A DNA stretch of 64,000 nt from Anodontia alba (GCA_964016985.1 OZ024821.1:10188550-10252549); one strand, 5' to 3'; shown: positions 10,960 through 22,714, counted from the stretch's first letter. A program made the numbers and translations. The notes: generated by a model not told the origin, from the letters alone.

Positions 10960-11310
10960 AGTATACGCACTGCAAAGAGTTTGAACCAATGTAGAGAGTT
11001 GTCTTTAATTCGAGCCTTTGCTCTCTGTACATACATCCTGTGATGTCCAAAGATATTTTTAGCGGACAGTGAATGCCATGATCAGACTGCGCGGATGCGC
11101 AGGCTACTCTGGACCTTCAGTGTCCGCATATGCCTGAAGACAGGTTTTTGCATGGCGCCCCAAATGTAGTGAGCCAGGTGTGCACGTCTAAATTTATCTT
11201 CGTCAGTGGCATTAAATCATAAATGTTGAAAGTTAACTGTTGAAATATTAAACAAGATTTACACGAGCAAAACCTCGCCCTTAATACTAATACACCTCCA
11301 AACTACAATA

Positions 11311-11672
11311 TACAGTCGATCCTCAATGGCTCGAACATCTTTGGGACCATGGAAATTTGTTCGAGACATGGATAGTTCGAGCCACTGAGGGTTAATCATG
11401 GCACCAGTTCAGGAAGCAAATAGCGATAATTTAGGGAAATCATTTCGATTTTCTACACAGCGATTGTATGTTGAGTGTACTCATTAGAATCGCCTTGATG
11501 AGGCGATTCTAATGAGTACACACAACATACAATGTCATAATAAAATAAGAAAAAATCCCTAAATATTTGTTTTCTTAAGCTATTGGAAGAATTTTGTAGA
11601 GACTGAAAAACCAGTTCGAATCATCCACGGGAAACGAGCCATCCGTGTTCGAGCCATTGAGGTTATACTGTA
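11311..11672. mobile_element. POGO-2 MITE, copy 2
   Basis: Bounded by TACAGTCGATCCTCAATGGC and its inverted form ending GAGGTTATACTGTA, with TA at each edge. The central hairpin, 11465-11535, uses the arms CTCATTAGAATCGCCTTG and AGGCGATTCTAATGAG. Better preserved than copy 1 at 8219. Confidence 0.8.
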
Positions 11673-11739
11673 TGTGTTCGGTCCGCGCAAAAAGTCCTCT
11701 ATTTTATCAGTGAAACCATGGGACGTCGCCATCAATATT

Positions 11740-11966
11740 TTAACCCACTGTAGACTAAATAGACTCTCCCACACTATATATTAGAAGACTCCAATTTCAA
11801 GTTTAGGTAGTCCGGCTATGAGATTTACATATTCCTAGAGAAAAATGGCTAAACTATTTGCAAACAGTGGAGACCCTGATCAGACGCCGCGTTCTGTTGC
11901 GTCTGATCTGGGTCTGCACTGTTTGCCAAGTACCCTTTTACGGGTCTCTCGACTACAATTGGTTAA
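11740..11966. mobile_element. TTAA-2 MITE, copy 2
   Basis: From TTAACCCACTGTAGACTAAA to ACAATTGGTTAA. Hairpin words GCAAACAGTGGAGACCCTGA and its partner GTCTGCACTGTTTGCC are both present, giving a better core than copy 1. Confidence 0.75.
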
Positions 11967-11992
11967 TATGTATAAAATCAGTCATTCCGTTG

Positions 11993-11994
<2 letters not shown>

Positions 11995-12049
<55 letters not shown>

Positions 12050-12053
12050 TGTG
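11995..12053. repeat. (GT)n microsatellite
   Basis: About 28 GT units with one interruption. Poly-Cys/Val and His/Thr open frames across it are artefacts. Confidence 0.97.
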
Positions 12054-12539
12054 TTCTAAGTACATATCATTTAAGATGTTGATTTTATGGTCATAAAATG
12101 GGTCTTCGGTGTCAGAGGTACCGACTTTCTTAAAAAAGGTTATTTTGAATAAATTCCAATTTCCATCGGTTCCAATTTCCACTCTAAACTTTCATATCAG
12201 AAGGATTATATTAAGCAGTAACTGTGGTGTCCTTGTAACATTCTCATTGTTAATAAAATTGTAAAATGAACATTTTTTACAATTCTTAGCGGTCTAATTG
12301 GATGTAATCTGCTATTATTGTAATGAATTGATTTTATTATTTGACAAAGAATCCACGGAAGCCTTAAATTTAGTACGTTTTAACTGTCTGAGCTTTTTAA
12401 AGTCTCTACTATTAAAACGTTCCTATAAATGTGACCGAGTTTTTAATAAAGACTGGCTTAAAACATTAGTCAACTGAGTGCACTGCAAAATAATTGGTAA
12501 AGTACAGTTTCTCAAATATTTATGACAAAGGAGCCGGGG

Positions 12540-12888
12540 TACAGACAACCATCTTTATACCGACACTCGATACAACGACAAAATTCGTTATAATGACAAT
12601 TTGAATGTCACGAAACCTTCGCTTAAGAGGTAACAATTGGTTACAAATTGGGCCAGAATATTGTAATAAATATTTTGAAGAAACATATGTTTTGAATATT
12701 TGTTAGAATCAACTCAGTGAGGCGATTCTGACAAATATCCAAAACATATGTTCGGTGAGGAAATAAGAAAAAACAAGAGTTGTCTTACGTATCAATCTGC
12801 GCATTAAGTATTCTGCACAACAGCAAATTCATTTTAATGGAAATGTCTTTGGAAACAAATGTTGTCGTTGTAACAAGGGTTCACTGTA
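12540..12888. mobile_element. POGO-1 MITE, copy 1
   Basis: About 349 bp. Right end is GTAACAAGGGTTCACTGTA; left end TACAGACAACCATCTTTATA is a diverged inverse. TA edges and the CAGTGAACCCTCGTTACAAC-type terminus resemble Tigger/pogo elements. The centre holds the hairpin ATTTGTTAGAATC...GATTCTGACAAAT followed by GAGGAAATAAGAAAA. Second copy at 29412-29753. Confidence 0.75.
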
Positions 12889-12954
12889 CAACATTTCCAA
12901 GATTGTATGTACGACTTGCGAACTCAGATCAACATGAGCTTTGAGAGATTGTAT

Positions 12955-13107
<153 letters not shown>

Positions 13108-13237
13108 ATTTCAAGTGTCAGTCATTTCTATGTTTACTTCAGCTAATGCTAGTGTCATGCAATGGTCGTAAAGTGTCTTCCCACGTAGTTCATACCTTCC
13201 GCTCCTTTGTGAGCACTGAGCCCATTCCGGGTCCCAA

Positions 13238-13454
13238 GGTTATAAAACTTTATTCATGCTCAACTCAACTGAGCATGAAATTTTTCATGCTGATAAATCT
13301 CTAATTACTAAAAATTTCATTTTTTTTTCTTGCTAAACATAACTAAGCATAAAAATTTCCCTGCTAATAAATATGAAAGTTGGCATTTTTATATTTATTA
13401 GCAGAGAAATTTTCATGCTCAGCTGAGTTGAGCATGAAGTAATGTTTATAACCT
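13238..13454. mobile_element. AMT MITE, copy 1
   Basis: Terminal inverted repeats GGTTATAAAACTTTATTCAT and ATGAAGTAATGTTTATAACC. Subterminal GCTCAACTCAACTGAGCATG is palindromic in itself and repeated at the far end. Core arms GCTAATAAATATGAAAGT and TATATTTATTAGC. Second copy at 40836-41061. Confidence 0.8.
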
Positions 13455-13954
13455 CAGAGCCGGGATTCTTGAAAATTGGTATGTGGGTCACTTATGAAAC
13501 CGAATCATTGGCCGCAAATAAACCAGTCAGTCAGTCTGGCCCTGAAAATTGACTTTAGCTTTTTCAGTTTTGTGAGAGTGTTCATAGCTCTCAAGGGTCA
13601 TTCCTTTTAGACTGTGCATCCGCGCAGGCTGATAAGTCTTCGCGGGCCAGCTAAAGACACGTTTAGTCCAAGAGCTCGGGGTAGGTTTATTCAAGTGGTC
13701 GAGGCCAAAAGATTTGAAGATATATTCTAATGTAAAACAAGTATGCCGAACTTAAAAAAATCATAGATTTGAAAATATCGGTTGGTACATGAACACATGG
13801 TGTGCTCCAAATCGCGTCAAAATGGGGGTACCTTTATATATAGTATAGTCTCCCACCCAATGTGTAATAAAATGCTCATTTTGGTACCCAGCAATACGAA
13901 ATAAATTATCTAAAAAATAAAATATCAATTGGCAGAATTTCTTTGCCATACTGA

Positions 13955-14020
13955 GCCGAACAATATTGGCTACTTTCAAATTCTTTCTATGTTATTTTCA
14001 TATATACAACCTGTATTTTT
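13955..14020. repeat. Direct repeat, first member
   Basis: About 55 bp, from GAACAATATTGGCTACT to TTTCATATATACAAC, is repeated with about three mismatches 385 bp downstream (14340-14400). Surrounding sequence does not match. Origin unknown. Confidence 0.7.
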
Positions 14021-14339
14021 TAAGACTTTCGTGTTTTAATTCAGCATACATTTTTACATAAGAATGCATATTCTAACCTTTTGGCTTCGACCGCTTGAAA
14101 AAACATTTTAGGTCCTTGGTTACACACTGAGTGCCCTGTGAAGATTCTGACCAGACTGCGCTGATGCACAGGGTGTTCTGTGTCTTCGCTGGGCGCACAT
14201 GTATTCTTGTAGAAAATGCTGTTCCCAAACTCGTATATAACAATCAAGCGACGGCCAATTATTTCTTAGACGAGATATATCAAGGGATGAAAGTAACATC
14301 TGGATTGGAAAATAAATATGATTGTTATCCCGCTTACTT

Positions 14340-14405
14340 AGGCGAACAATATTGGCTACTCTCAAATTCTTTTTATGTTACTTTCATATATACAACATCA
14401 TCCCA
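14340..14405. repeat. Direct repeat, second member
   Basis: Partner of 13955-14020 in the same orientation. An open frame runs through it but has no recognisable domain. Confidence 0.7.
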
Positions 14406-15423
14406 TATTTCACTTTTTTTTCTATCCTTTGTAATTATTGAGCTCATTCCGGGATTTTTTGGAAATAAATATCAGGGTCAGTGATTATGCTTAACTGGAC
14501 GAAAGTAGCTAGTATGTTCCCGAAAACTTGATACTTTAGTTGTTTTCAGTTAGGCAGTGGCTAGAGAGATACGGTCCCGTATCTTTAGCTTCGGAGGCTT
14601 AGGATACGGTCCCGTACCTTTAGTCTCGGAGGCTAGAGACACGGTCCCGTACCTTTAGCTATTCCCAGTGCATTTGACTAGGCTGTTGATTATTTCTATT
14701 TCCAATACTTTATCTAGTAAGTAGACACCGAATAACTTTAAAATCTCGATATCGAAAAAAACATTTATTATTATGAGTAACATTATTATTATTGTTATTA
14801 TTATTATCATTATTATTATTATTAAAATAAATTATTTATAGGGCCTTTTTTCACACTTTGTTGCTGTCTGATGTGCGAAACTAATAACTGGTAAAAGGTC
14901 TTTTTCACCGTAAACATATCAAAAGTTAAATAACGCCATTGTCTTTCTTTACTCTGTACAAACAGAGCATCGTTAAGAGACCTAATGAAAGTAAGTACCA
15001 AAACCGTAGCCATAGCTAAGAACATTCTCTACTGTGTCATTGTCATTTGCCATAATGGCTCATAGACTCCAAATCGGGCAAAAATTTAAAACTTTCTGTC
15101 TTTGAGCCTATCAGAAAGCAGAATTCGTCCAATTCTTTGTGCGTGATTCTAGATTAGTCGCTTCGGCTCAGGCTAGATAGATGTACGAATAAGACACTGA
15201 ATCAGAGAACATGGTGGAAGGAAGTTCAAATCAAGCAGTAAAAAAATATAGTGAAATAAACATTTCTAATAATTATAATAATACTGTCCCGGTTAATTGT
15301 AGTGAAATAAACATTTATGATAACCATGATGATACTGACCCGGTTTGTAGTTCGTTACATTTCCAAGCATTAGCGTAACAGGTATAACCAGTCTAACAAC
15401 AATGACGACGACGTTAAAATTGA

Positions 15424-15696
15424 GTATCTGTTACTAAGTGCTGAGGTTGATACTGCGGTGTTAACGTCATTACTTAGGTACTGAATTAAACAACTATTTC
15501 TATACCTCAATCTTTGTTATAGTACAAATTCAAAAAAAATCTTAAACTAAGACTGACGTCAAAATAACATGTATCTTAGCGGGTTCAGGATCCACTTTTT
15601 AGGCTTAGTTTGCTTTCTGTATGTCTTGCTGCTTGCCAGACATGCGCATCATACGTTTCATTTCCAAACTTTTGGGGTTTAGATAAGCTCATATTG
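15424..15696. repeat. Duplicated segment, uninterrupted copy (empty site)
   Basis: This segment, from GTATCTGTTACTAAGTGCTG to CTTTTGGGGTTTAG, recurs from 15763 and continues after the insertion at 18208 to about 18360. In this copy ACAAATTC runs straight through an A-run into TCTTAAACTAAGACTGAC, so it records the site before the insertion. Confidence 0.85.
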
Positions 15697-15872
15697 CAAA
15701 CCACTGGGTCGGTATCTCTGCTGGTGGATGGTTCGTTCGTCCCCGAAAATATCATCAGCTCAGTATCAGTTCCTAAGTACTGAGGTTGATACTGCGGTGT
15801 TAACGTCATTACTTAGGTACTGAATTAAACAACTATTTTTATACCTCAATCTTTGTTATAGTACAAATTCAA

Positions 15873-18208
15873 ACAAGAGGGCCATGATGGCCCTGTAACG
15901 CTCACCTGAGCAACATAGCACTTTGAGAGCCTGATCTAGAACTGATCAAGGCAAACATTCTGATCAAAGTTCAAAATGATTATATTAACAAGTAAGACAA
16001 TGTAGCATGTCTAATAGACTGTGAAATAAAGGTCAAGGTCAAATATGGATGACTGTACTCAAGAGGCCATGCTGATATATGCATGTACTAAGTATCACTG
16101 GGTGTAGGAGCAATAGTTACTGAGAAACTGACCTAAACAGAAACATTTCACAAGTACCAAATATCACTCTGTAGGACCAATAATTACTGAGAAACTGACC
16201 TAAATGGAAAAACTTAAGAGAGTCACTGGACAGAAAACTATACGTCACCTTGAAATCATCAAGACAAACATTTTGAGCCAGATTCATGATGATCACTTCA
16301 AAAATGTGACCTCTAGAGCATCAACAAGGTTTTCCTTTGATTTGGCCAGGTGAACTAGTTTTTTTATATCAAGTGACCCAGTTTTAAACTAGACCTAGAA
16401 ATCATCAAGACTAACATTTTGAGCAATATTTATGATGATTATTTCAAAAATGTGACCTCTGGAGTGTTAACAGTTTTCTGCTGATTTGGCCAGGTCACCT
16501 AGTTTTTGACCCCATGTGACCCAGTTTCAAACTTGACCTAGAAATCATCAAGACAAATATTTTGAGCAAGATTCATGATGATTGCTTCAAAAATGTGACC
16601 GCTAGAGTGTTAACAAGGTTTTCTGCTGATTTGGCCAGGTGACCTAGTTTTTGACCCCAAGTGACCCAGTTTCAAATTTGACCAAGAAATCATCAAGACA
16701 AATATGTTGAGCAAGATTCACGATGATTGCTTGAAAAATGTGAGCACTAGTATGTTAACAAGGTTTTCTGCTGATCTGGCCAGGTGACCTAGCTTTTTAC
16801 CCCAGGTGACCCAGTTTTGAACCTGACCTAAAAATCATCAAGAAAAACATTTTGAGCAAGATTCACGATGATTGCTTAAAAAATGTGACCACTAGAGTGT
16901 TAACAAAGTTTTCTGCTGATTTGGCCCGGTGACCTAGTTTTTGACTCCAAGTGACCCAGTTTTGAACTTGACCTAGAACTCATCAAGACAAACATTTTGA
17001 GCAAGATTCATGATGATTGCTTGAAAAATGTGACCGCTAGAGTGATAAAAAATTTTACACTGATTTGGCCAGGTGACCTACTTTTTGCCCCAGGTGTTCT
17101 GTTTCAAACTTGACCTAGAAATCATCTGGCCAGGTGACCTAGTTTTTGACCCCAGGTGTTCTCGTTTTGAACTTGACCTAGAAATCATCAAGACAAACAT
17201 TTTGAGCCAGATTCATGATGATTGCTTCAAAAATGTGACCGCTAGAGTGTTAACAAGGTTTTCTGCTGATTTGGCCCGGTGACCTAGTTTTTAACCCCAA
17301 GTGACCCAGTTTCAAACATATCATAAAACTCATCAAGACAAACATTTTGAACAAGATTCATGATTATTGCTTCAAAAATGTGACCGCTAGAGTGTTAACA
17401 AGGTTTTCTGCTGGTTTGACCAGGTGACCTAGTTTTTGACACCACGTGACCCAGTTTCAATCTTGACCTAGAAATCATCAAGACAAACATTTTGAGCAAG
17501 ATACATGATGATTGCTTCAAAAATGTGACCGCTAGACTGTAAACAAGGTTTTCTGCTGATTTGGCCCGGTGACCTAGTTTTTGACCCCAAGTGACCCAGT
17601 TTCGAACTTGACCTAGAAATCATCAAGACAAACATTTTGAGCAAGATTCATGATGATTGCTCCAAAAATGTGACCACTAGAGTGTTAACAAGGTTTTCTG
17701 CTGATTTGGCCCGGTGACCTAGTTTTTGACCCCAAGTGACCCAGTTTCGAACTTGACCTAGAAATCATCAAGACAAACATATTGAGCAATATTCATGATG
17801 ATTGCTTCAAAAATGTGACAGCTAGACTGTTAACAAAGTTTTCTGCTGATCTGGCCCGGTGACCTACTTTTTGACCCCAAGTGACCCAGTTTCGAACCTG
17901 ACCTAGATTTAATAGAGGCAAACATTTTGAGCAAGTTTCATCAAGATTGGATCAAACTATGACCTCTAGAGTGTTAACAAATTTTTCCTTTGATTTGACC
18001 TGGTGACCTAGTTTTTGACCCCAAGTAATCCAGTATCGAACTTTACCTAGATTTCATAAAGGCACACATTCTGACCAAGTTTCATCAAGATTGGGTCAAA
18101 ACTGTGACCTCTAGAGTGTTAACAAACTAATTGTTGACGACGAACGACGGACGACGGACATAGGGTGATGACAATAGCTCACCCTGAGCTTTTGCTCAGG
18201 TGAGCTAA
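15873..18208. mobile_element. Tandem-repeat-bearing non-autonomous element (Helitron/Helentron-like?)
   Basis: Bounded by comparison with the empty site at 15424-15696. The left end has a GGGCCATGATGGCCC hairpin and then GCTCACCTGAGCAAC. The right end has CTCACCCTGAGC, TTTT and GCTCAGGTGAGCTAA, a hairpin abutting CTAA. The inner 145-bp array and the terminal hairpins recall repeat-carrying Helitron-like elements known in bivalves (family knowledge). No Rep/helicase gene and no clear target duplication are present, so the class is tentative. Confidence 0.6.
16347..18125. repeat. 145-bp tandem repeat array, about 12 units
   Basis: The phrase GGTGACCTAGTTTTTGACCC recurs at about 16492, 16637, 16792, 16927, 17071, 17277, 17422, 17567, 17712, 17857 and 18001; the modal spacing is 145 bp. 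A partial unit begins at 17132. Units share GACAAACATTTTGAGCAAG and CTAGAGTGTTAACAAGG. The last two units are the most diverged. Open frames within it are shadows of the repeat. Confidence 0.95.
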
Positions 18209-18776
18209 AAATATTCTTAAACTAAGACTGACTTGTCAAAATAACATGTATCTTAGCGGTTACAGGATCCACATTTTAGGCTTATTTTGCTTTCTGTATG
18301 TCTTGCTGCTTGCCAGACATGCGCATCATATGTTTCATTTCCAAACTTTTGGGGTTTAGCCACACTGATGAAGTTTTAAATAACAGGAAGGCCTCTGTGG
18401 CACTATATTAGGTATAGTTAAGCTCATATTTTATAGTTATTCGGTATCTACTTAAAGTATTAGAAATAGGATGAAAGCAATCCTTAACCGCATGCAGTGG
18501 AAATGGCTACATTCAAAGGTTAAAGGTACGGAACCATTTCTCTAACCTCTGAGACTAAAAGTACGGGACCGTATCTCTAGCCACTGCCTTTCAATTAAGT
18601 ATGGCCATTGCTTGCAAGGGTCACTCCTTTTTAGAATCTATCTTCATGCTTTAAGACAGTATGATAAAGTGTTTATGTGTCCCAACAGTTAGCGTAAACT
18701 CTTAATTCATAAAAGAAATGTCATCAAAGTTAACACTACGACTCGACTAATGCTAGATGAGATGCAGGAATGCCTA

Positions 18777-20920
18777 TGGGTCACTAGAAAGACCGAAAAA
18801 CACCTAATGACCGAAAAACGCCGGAAAACACCAAACATGTAGCAGAAATATATACGAAATGGGTTTGTGGGAGGGAAGGGTGTGGTGCTCAGGTGTGGCG
18901 AAGGGGAAGGTGGGGATGGGGAGGGTGGGGGGGGGCGGAGGGTAGGGTTATATGGTCGCAAGGGGTATAGGATGGTAGGTAGGAGATAGCATGGTCCTCA
19001 ATCTTTTGAAGTTAGAGATCGGCTGCCGAAAACCACCTAACTACGCCGGAAAACACCATATTTTGCAGGATGGTCTCGGTGATTGGGTCAAGTTTTCGGT
19101 ATAGGATTGATGCCTTCGATAGTACCTTATATTGTTATAGCGGTCCTATTGCCGAAAACCATTTAAAAGCACTGGAAAACACCAAAACTCTTGATGAAAA
19201 ACACATCATCTCGTTCAGAGGGGACCGAGACAGTTCACCGACACATATTTTGGAGACAGTTCACCGACAAAATTGGAGACAGTTCACCGACATATTTGAA
19301 GACAGTTCACCGACAAACCTATTATATATGTTTTGATGTAGACAGTAAATGGGTTTATTAGAGATAAATCAGCAAGAATTTCATGAAAATGAAAATAAAT
19401 GTCTGCGTTCACTTTTCAAAGTTTTGGCGATAAGAAACTAGACATGACCATTAATTTACGGGAACAACTAATTACGTACAAACTGGCCTAGAAGTTTCTC
19501 AATGTAACTTTGGTAAAACGCTTCAAATGTAAGATGTAATAGAAAATGTTTAACATAACTTTCAATCAATTACCAATATTCATATGCAGAAAGCGGGTAT
19601 CTTCCAAGCATATGCAGACAGCAAAGGCCCAGATCAGCCATGCAAATATGGGCAGTCCGATCAAAGTCTATCTACATGTTGTCCGGCTATTTAAACAGTG
19701 TAAAGTTGATCAGTCTGCGGACGCAATACTATACCGGTCAGATAGTGCGGGTGTGCCTGTTAAAACTGAACCTTTGTTGTTCGAATATGATGGGGACAGC
19801 TCAAAAAAGGAAATACTGATGTGTACATGTTTATTACTGAAAACACTTCATTGTCATTTGATAACACTGCATTATAAAGGAATACCTAAATACACTTCCA
19901 TTTTGTTGTCTTTTTTTTTTTTTTTTTTTTTGAATCCCATACTGCATTTACCCTAAGTAGGTGAACTTTTTTGCCTGAACACACAGCATAGACCCAGATC
20001 AAACTGCTCCTAATCAGATCAGATCAGAGGCTGCATTATTTTTTTTTGTCACTGAGCATTTTTAGAACTTTTAGACATCATCAGTACCGGAATTTCAAAT
20101 TTAAGTACAACGAGTTTGATGTGTCTAAACTTTGGGTAATTGCAGAAGAAATAACTGTCCAGACTGCATAGAAAATCATTACGAAAACACGCCTATTCAA
20201 ATAAATTGAAAAATTCACCGCCAAAAACAGAAAATGTCCAGACAGAAAATTCTGATATTTTTTCATATATCTGCTCAAAACATAGATTGTGGGTACTCGT
20301 TGGAACCGCCTCACCAAGGCGGTTCTAACAAGTACCCACAATCTATGTTTTTGAGCAGAAATAAGAAAAATAATGTATACCCCTGTAAACCCCAGCTTTA
20401 CTATATAAAAGTGGGGTTTAAGGGGGTCAAAATTATATAGGTATGTTTTCGTGATGAAAAGACATTTCCACGTATGAGAACACCTTCATCGTCCGTCAGG
20501 TTATGTCACAGTCCTGTTATGGATGTTTGGCAATTTAAGTATCTATCATTCATTCTTTTTTTTTTTTTTTTTTTTTTGATATTCCCAAATATTATTTTGT
20601 TGGTGAACTTTCTTCATATGTGTCGGTGAACTGTCTCCAACTTTGTCAGTGAACTGTCTCCAAAATACGTGTCAGTGAACTGTCTTGTCGGTGAACTGTC
20701 TCGGAACCGTTCAGAGATAGCTCGCCGAAAACTGTCTTAATTCTGGGTGGGGATGGTGTTGCTTTCGAAAAAATCTGGAAGAACCCCAAACCCATGAGAC
20801 GATGTGTTTTTCATCGAGAATTTTGTTGTTTTCCAGCGCATTTAGATGGTTTTCGGCAATCACTATAACAATATAAGGCGTTTTTCGGTCATTAGGTGTT
20901 TTTCTGTCTTTCTAGTAACC
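18777..20920. mobile_element. 2.1-kb TIR element with GAATGCCTA target duplication
   Basis: Inverted termini ACTAGAAAGACCGAAAAACA (left) and the matching right end TGTTTTTCTGTCTTTCTAGT, continuing through CACCTAATGACCGAAAAACG. GAATGCCTA is found at 18768-18776 and 20921-20929. Inside each end is a subterminal array of GACAGTTCACCGACA (five copies at 19228-19315, five inverted at about 20600-20705). The left arm has a G-rich tract (18895-18950). An HP-B MITE (20177-20456) and poly-T runs are inserted. No transposase is visible. A 9-bp duplication again suggests a Mutator-like type, unproven. Confidence 0.75.
20177..20456. mobile_element. HP-B MITE, copy 2 (inverted)
   Basis: Ends CATTACGAAAACACGCCTAT and GGTATGTTTTCGTGATG. 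Central hairpin arms TGTGGGTACTCGTTGGAACC and the complement. Nested inside the 18777-20920 element, and therefore younger than it. Confidence 0.85.
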
Positions 20921-21299
20921 GAATGCCTAATGCTACTTCTGGTCTGCTGTCTAAACTTTGAGACATTCAAATCTGAATGGAAAGCCACTGGAGATAAAAG
21001 ATAAGCAAGAGATACAAAATGCGCTTGTGAGCATGGCAAAAGACGCTCAATTTATTAGACTAACTTTGCAAGTAATGAGTTTATGCAAACTACAACTTAA
21101 ATTTGCACAGAGTTACAGAAAAGTACACATGTTAATCAACAACTATTATCCTGCAAGTTTAGCATCATTAATTTCTTTCTTCAGGGAAAAAGGAGTCTAT
21201 GGGATATATGTGAACAGATACGGTCCTGATCAGACTATGTTTAGCACAGTCTGATAAGGGCCTTGGCTGTCCACTTACTCATATGACACTGTAGAATAG

Positions 21300-21539
21300 C
21301 ATCACGAAAACATGTCTATATAATTATGACCCCCTTAAACCCCATTTTTATGTAGTAAAGCTGGGGTTTACAGGGGTATACATTGTTTTTTCCTTATTTC
21401 TGCTCAAAAACAGATTGTGAGTACCAACAATCTATGTTTTGAGCAGAAATATGAAAAATATCAGAATTTTGTACCTGAATATTCTCATTTTTTGGTGGTA
21501 AAAATTTCAGTATATTTGAATAGGCGTGTTTTCGTAATG
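21300..21539. mobile_element. HP-B MITE, copy 3, hairpin tip deleted
   Basis: Ends CATCACGAAAACATGTCTAT and ATAGGCGTGTTTTCGTAATG. The hairpin top (the CGTTAGAACCGCCTC arms) is missing: CAGATTGTGAGTACCAACAA joins the two lower stems. This fits deletion of a hairpin tip during replication. Confidence 0.8.
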
Positions 21540-21668
21540 GTTTGATATATTACATATCTGAAGCTATTTTTAGTAATTTCTGCCAGAAATATAATTTTTA
21601 ATTCCTTGGAGGAAAGATTTCCTCACCTTTTATCAAAGAGCGGCTCATAAAATAGCACAGGCTATCCA

Positions 21669-21830
21669 CAGCTCTAGATATAAGGGAAATCCAGCTCAAT
21701 ACTTTGCTTATTTTTCCATGAAAATATTTGTTGTAGGTATTCATTAAAAGCAACTAAAAAGAGGAGCTTCTAATGGCTGCCCACAATATGCTTTGTGGAG
21801 AAATAAGAAAAGCATCATTACTGTTTAGCT
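21669..21830. mobile_element. HP-A MITE, degenerate copy
   Basis: Starts CAGCTCTAGATATAAG and shows TTATTTTTCCATGAAAATAT, TTGTAGGTATTCATTAAAAG and GTGGAGAAATAAGAAAAG. The hairpin stem carries mismatches. Confidence 0.55.
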
Positions 21831-22203
21831 TTAACTGTGCATATCCAATGAATCAATATTCTGAAATAAAATACGAATTCTGTAAGTTCTATTTTCAGAA
21901 TATAAGAAAGAAAATTATTAGCACTTATACCAGAAACTCTTTATAACACGATTGCTGGGATCAAAAGTGAAAACTCTGTTAGCTAAACAACTATGTTGTA
22001 ACATAACAAAAATGGTCATTTTTCTATATAATATATACATTTTTGTTTGAATAAAACACTTTTTTGAGTCCACCTTTAAACAGTCTTATAGCCAAACTGT
22101 CTTTTAATAAACCGTCTTTTAATGACCCGTCTTATAAAGAGGTTCTAGTGCACTTATCATGTGCTGTAAGGTCAAAGATTCAAGACCACTGCAGACGAAC
22201 ATC

Positions 22204-22415
22204 AACACTTTGCATGCTGGGTAAAAATTTCAGCAGTCGACATTTTGAAATATTTTTCTTTTTTTTTTTTCCTTTGAAAATAGGATCTGACATGTCATGC
22301 AAATTGGCTCCTTAGGAGATAATTTGCATGACATGTCTGATCCTATTTTCTAGGAAAAATAAGAAAAATATAATCAGTTTGTTGTCTGCTGAATTTTGTC
22401 CATCACACAGTGTTA
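22204..22415. mobile_element. HP-C MITE, copy 6
   Basis: Ends AACACTTTGCATGCTGGGTA and CATCACACAGTGTTAATG. Core arms CATGTCATGCAAATTGGCTC and GAGATAATTTGCATGACATG are paired. CAGCAGTCGACA and TTGTTGTCTGCTG lie just inside the ends. Confidence 0.8.
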
Positions 22416-22607
22416 ATGGACATATCAAAGGGACCGGATACACCTGGTATAATTTCTGCATTTTTACAAGGGAGATAACTTTCCCGCATACCAAGTGACT
22501 TCTGAAAGGGTCTGCCCTAAAAGGGAAGAAGTTGCTCTAACTTCTGCACTTTTCTTTAACTTTGCTCTTTCAATGATAACAGGGTGCGGAGCTCGCAAAA
22601 GAACCTT

Positions 22608-22714
22608 CCCAGCTAGCATTCTACGTAAATCTACATCGGGCCGTCATCGGCCCGTCAGCTACCCTGACGGGCCGATGGCGGCCCGATATAGATTTACGTA
22701 GAATGCTGACTGGG
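22608..22714. mobile_element. PAL-11-like palindrome, third sequence type
   Basis: 107-bp inverted repeat, the same length as the 2857-2963 element, with ends CCCAGCTAGCATTCTACGTA and TACGTAGAATGCTGACTGGG. The arms consist of 10-11-bp units (ACGTAAATCT, ACATCGGGCCG, TCATCGGCCCG). Unit sequence differs from the other PAL-11 types, while the CCCAGC...CTGGG ends and the architecture are kept. Confidence 0.75.

Larger units (their letters stand above)
14553..18588. mobile_element. 4.0-kb TIR element with 9-bp target duplication (Mutator-like?)
   Basis: The left terminus GGCAGTGGCTAGAGAGATAC matches the inverted right terminus (GTATCTCTAGCCACTGCC). Flanks are TTTCAGTTA (14544-14552) and TTTCAATTA (18589-18597), a 9-bp duplication with one mismatch. 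The left subterminal region has three 35-bp repeats with ACGGTCCCGTA (starts 14571, 14606, 14641); the right has inverted copies. A 9-bp duplication fits Mutator-like elements, but no transposase is visible, so the superfamily is inferred. A (ATT)n tract lies at about 14762-14824 and a repeat-bearing element is inserted at 15873-18208. Confidence 0.75.

Noticed and set aside
14131..14484. 117-codon open frame
   Set aside because: It spans a MITE hairpin and the direct repeat at 14340 and shows no domain.
16347..18125. CRISPR-like array
   Set aside because: The units are adjacent 145-bp tandem repeats without short direct repeats and unique spacers, and the genome is animal.
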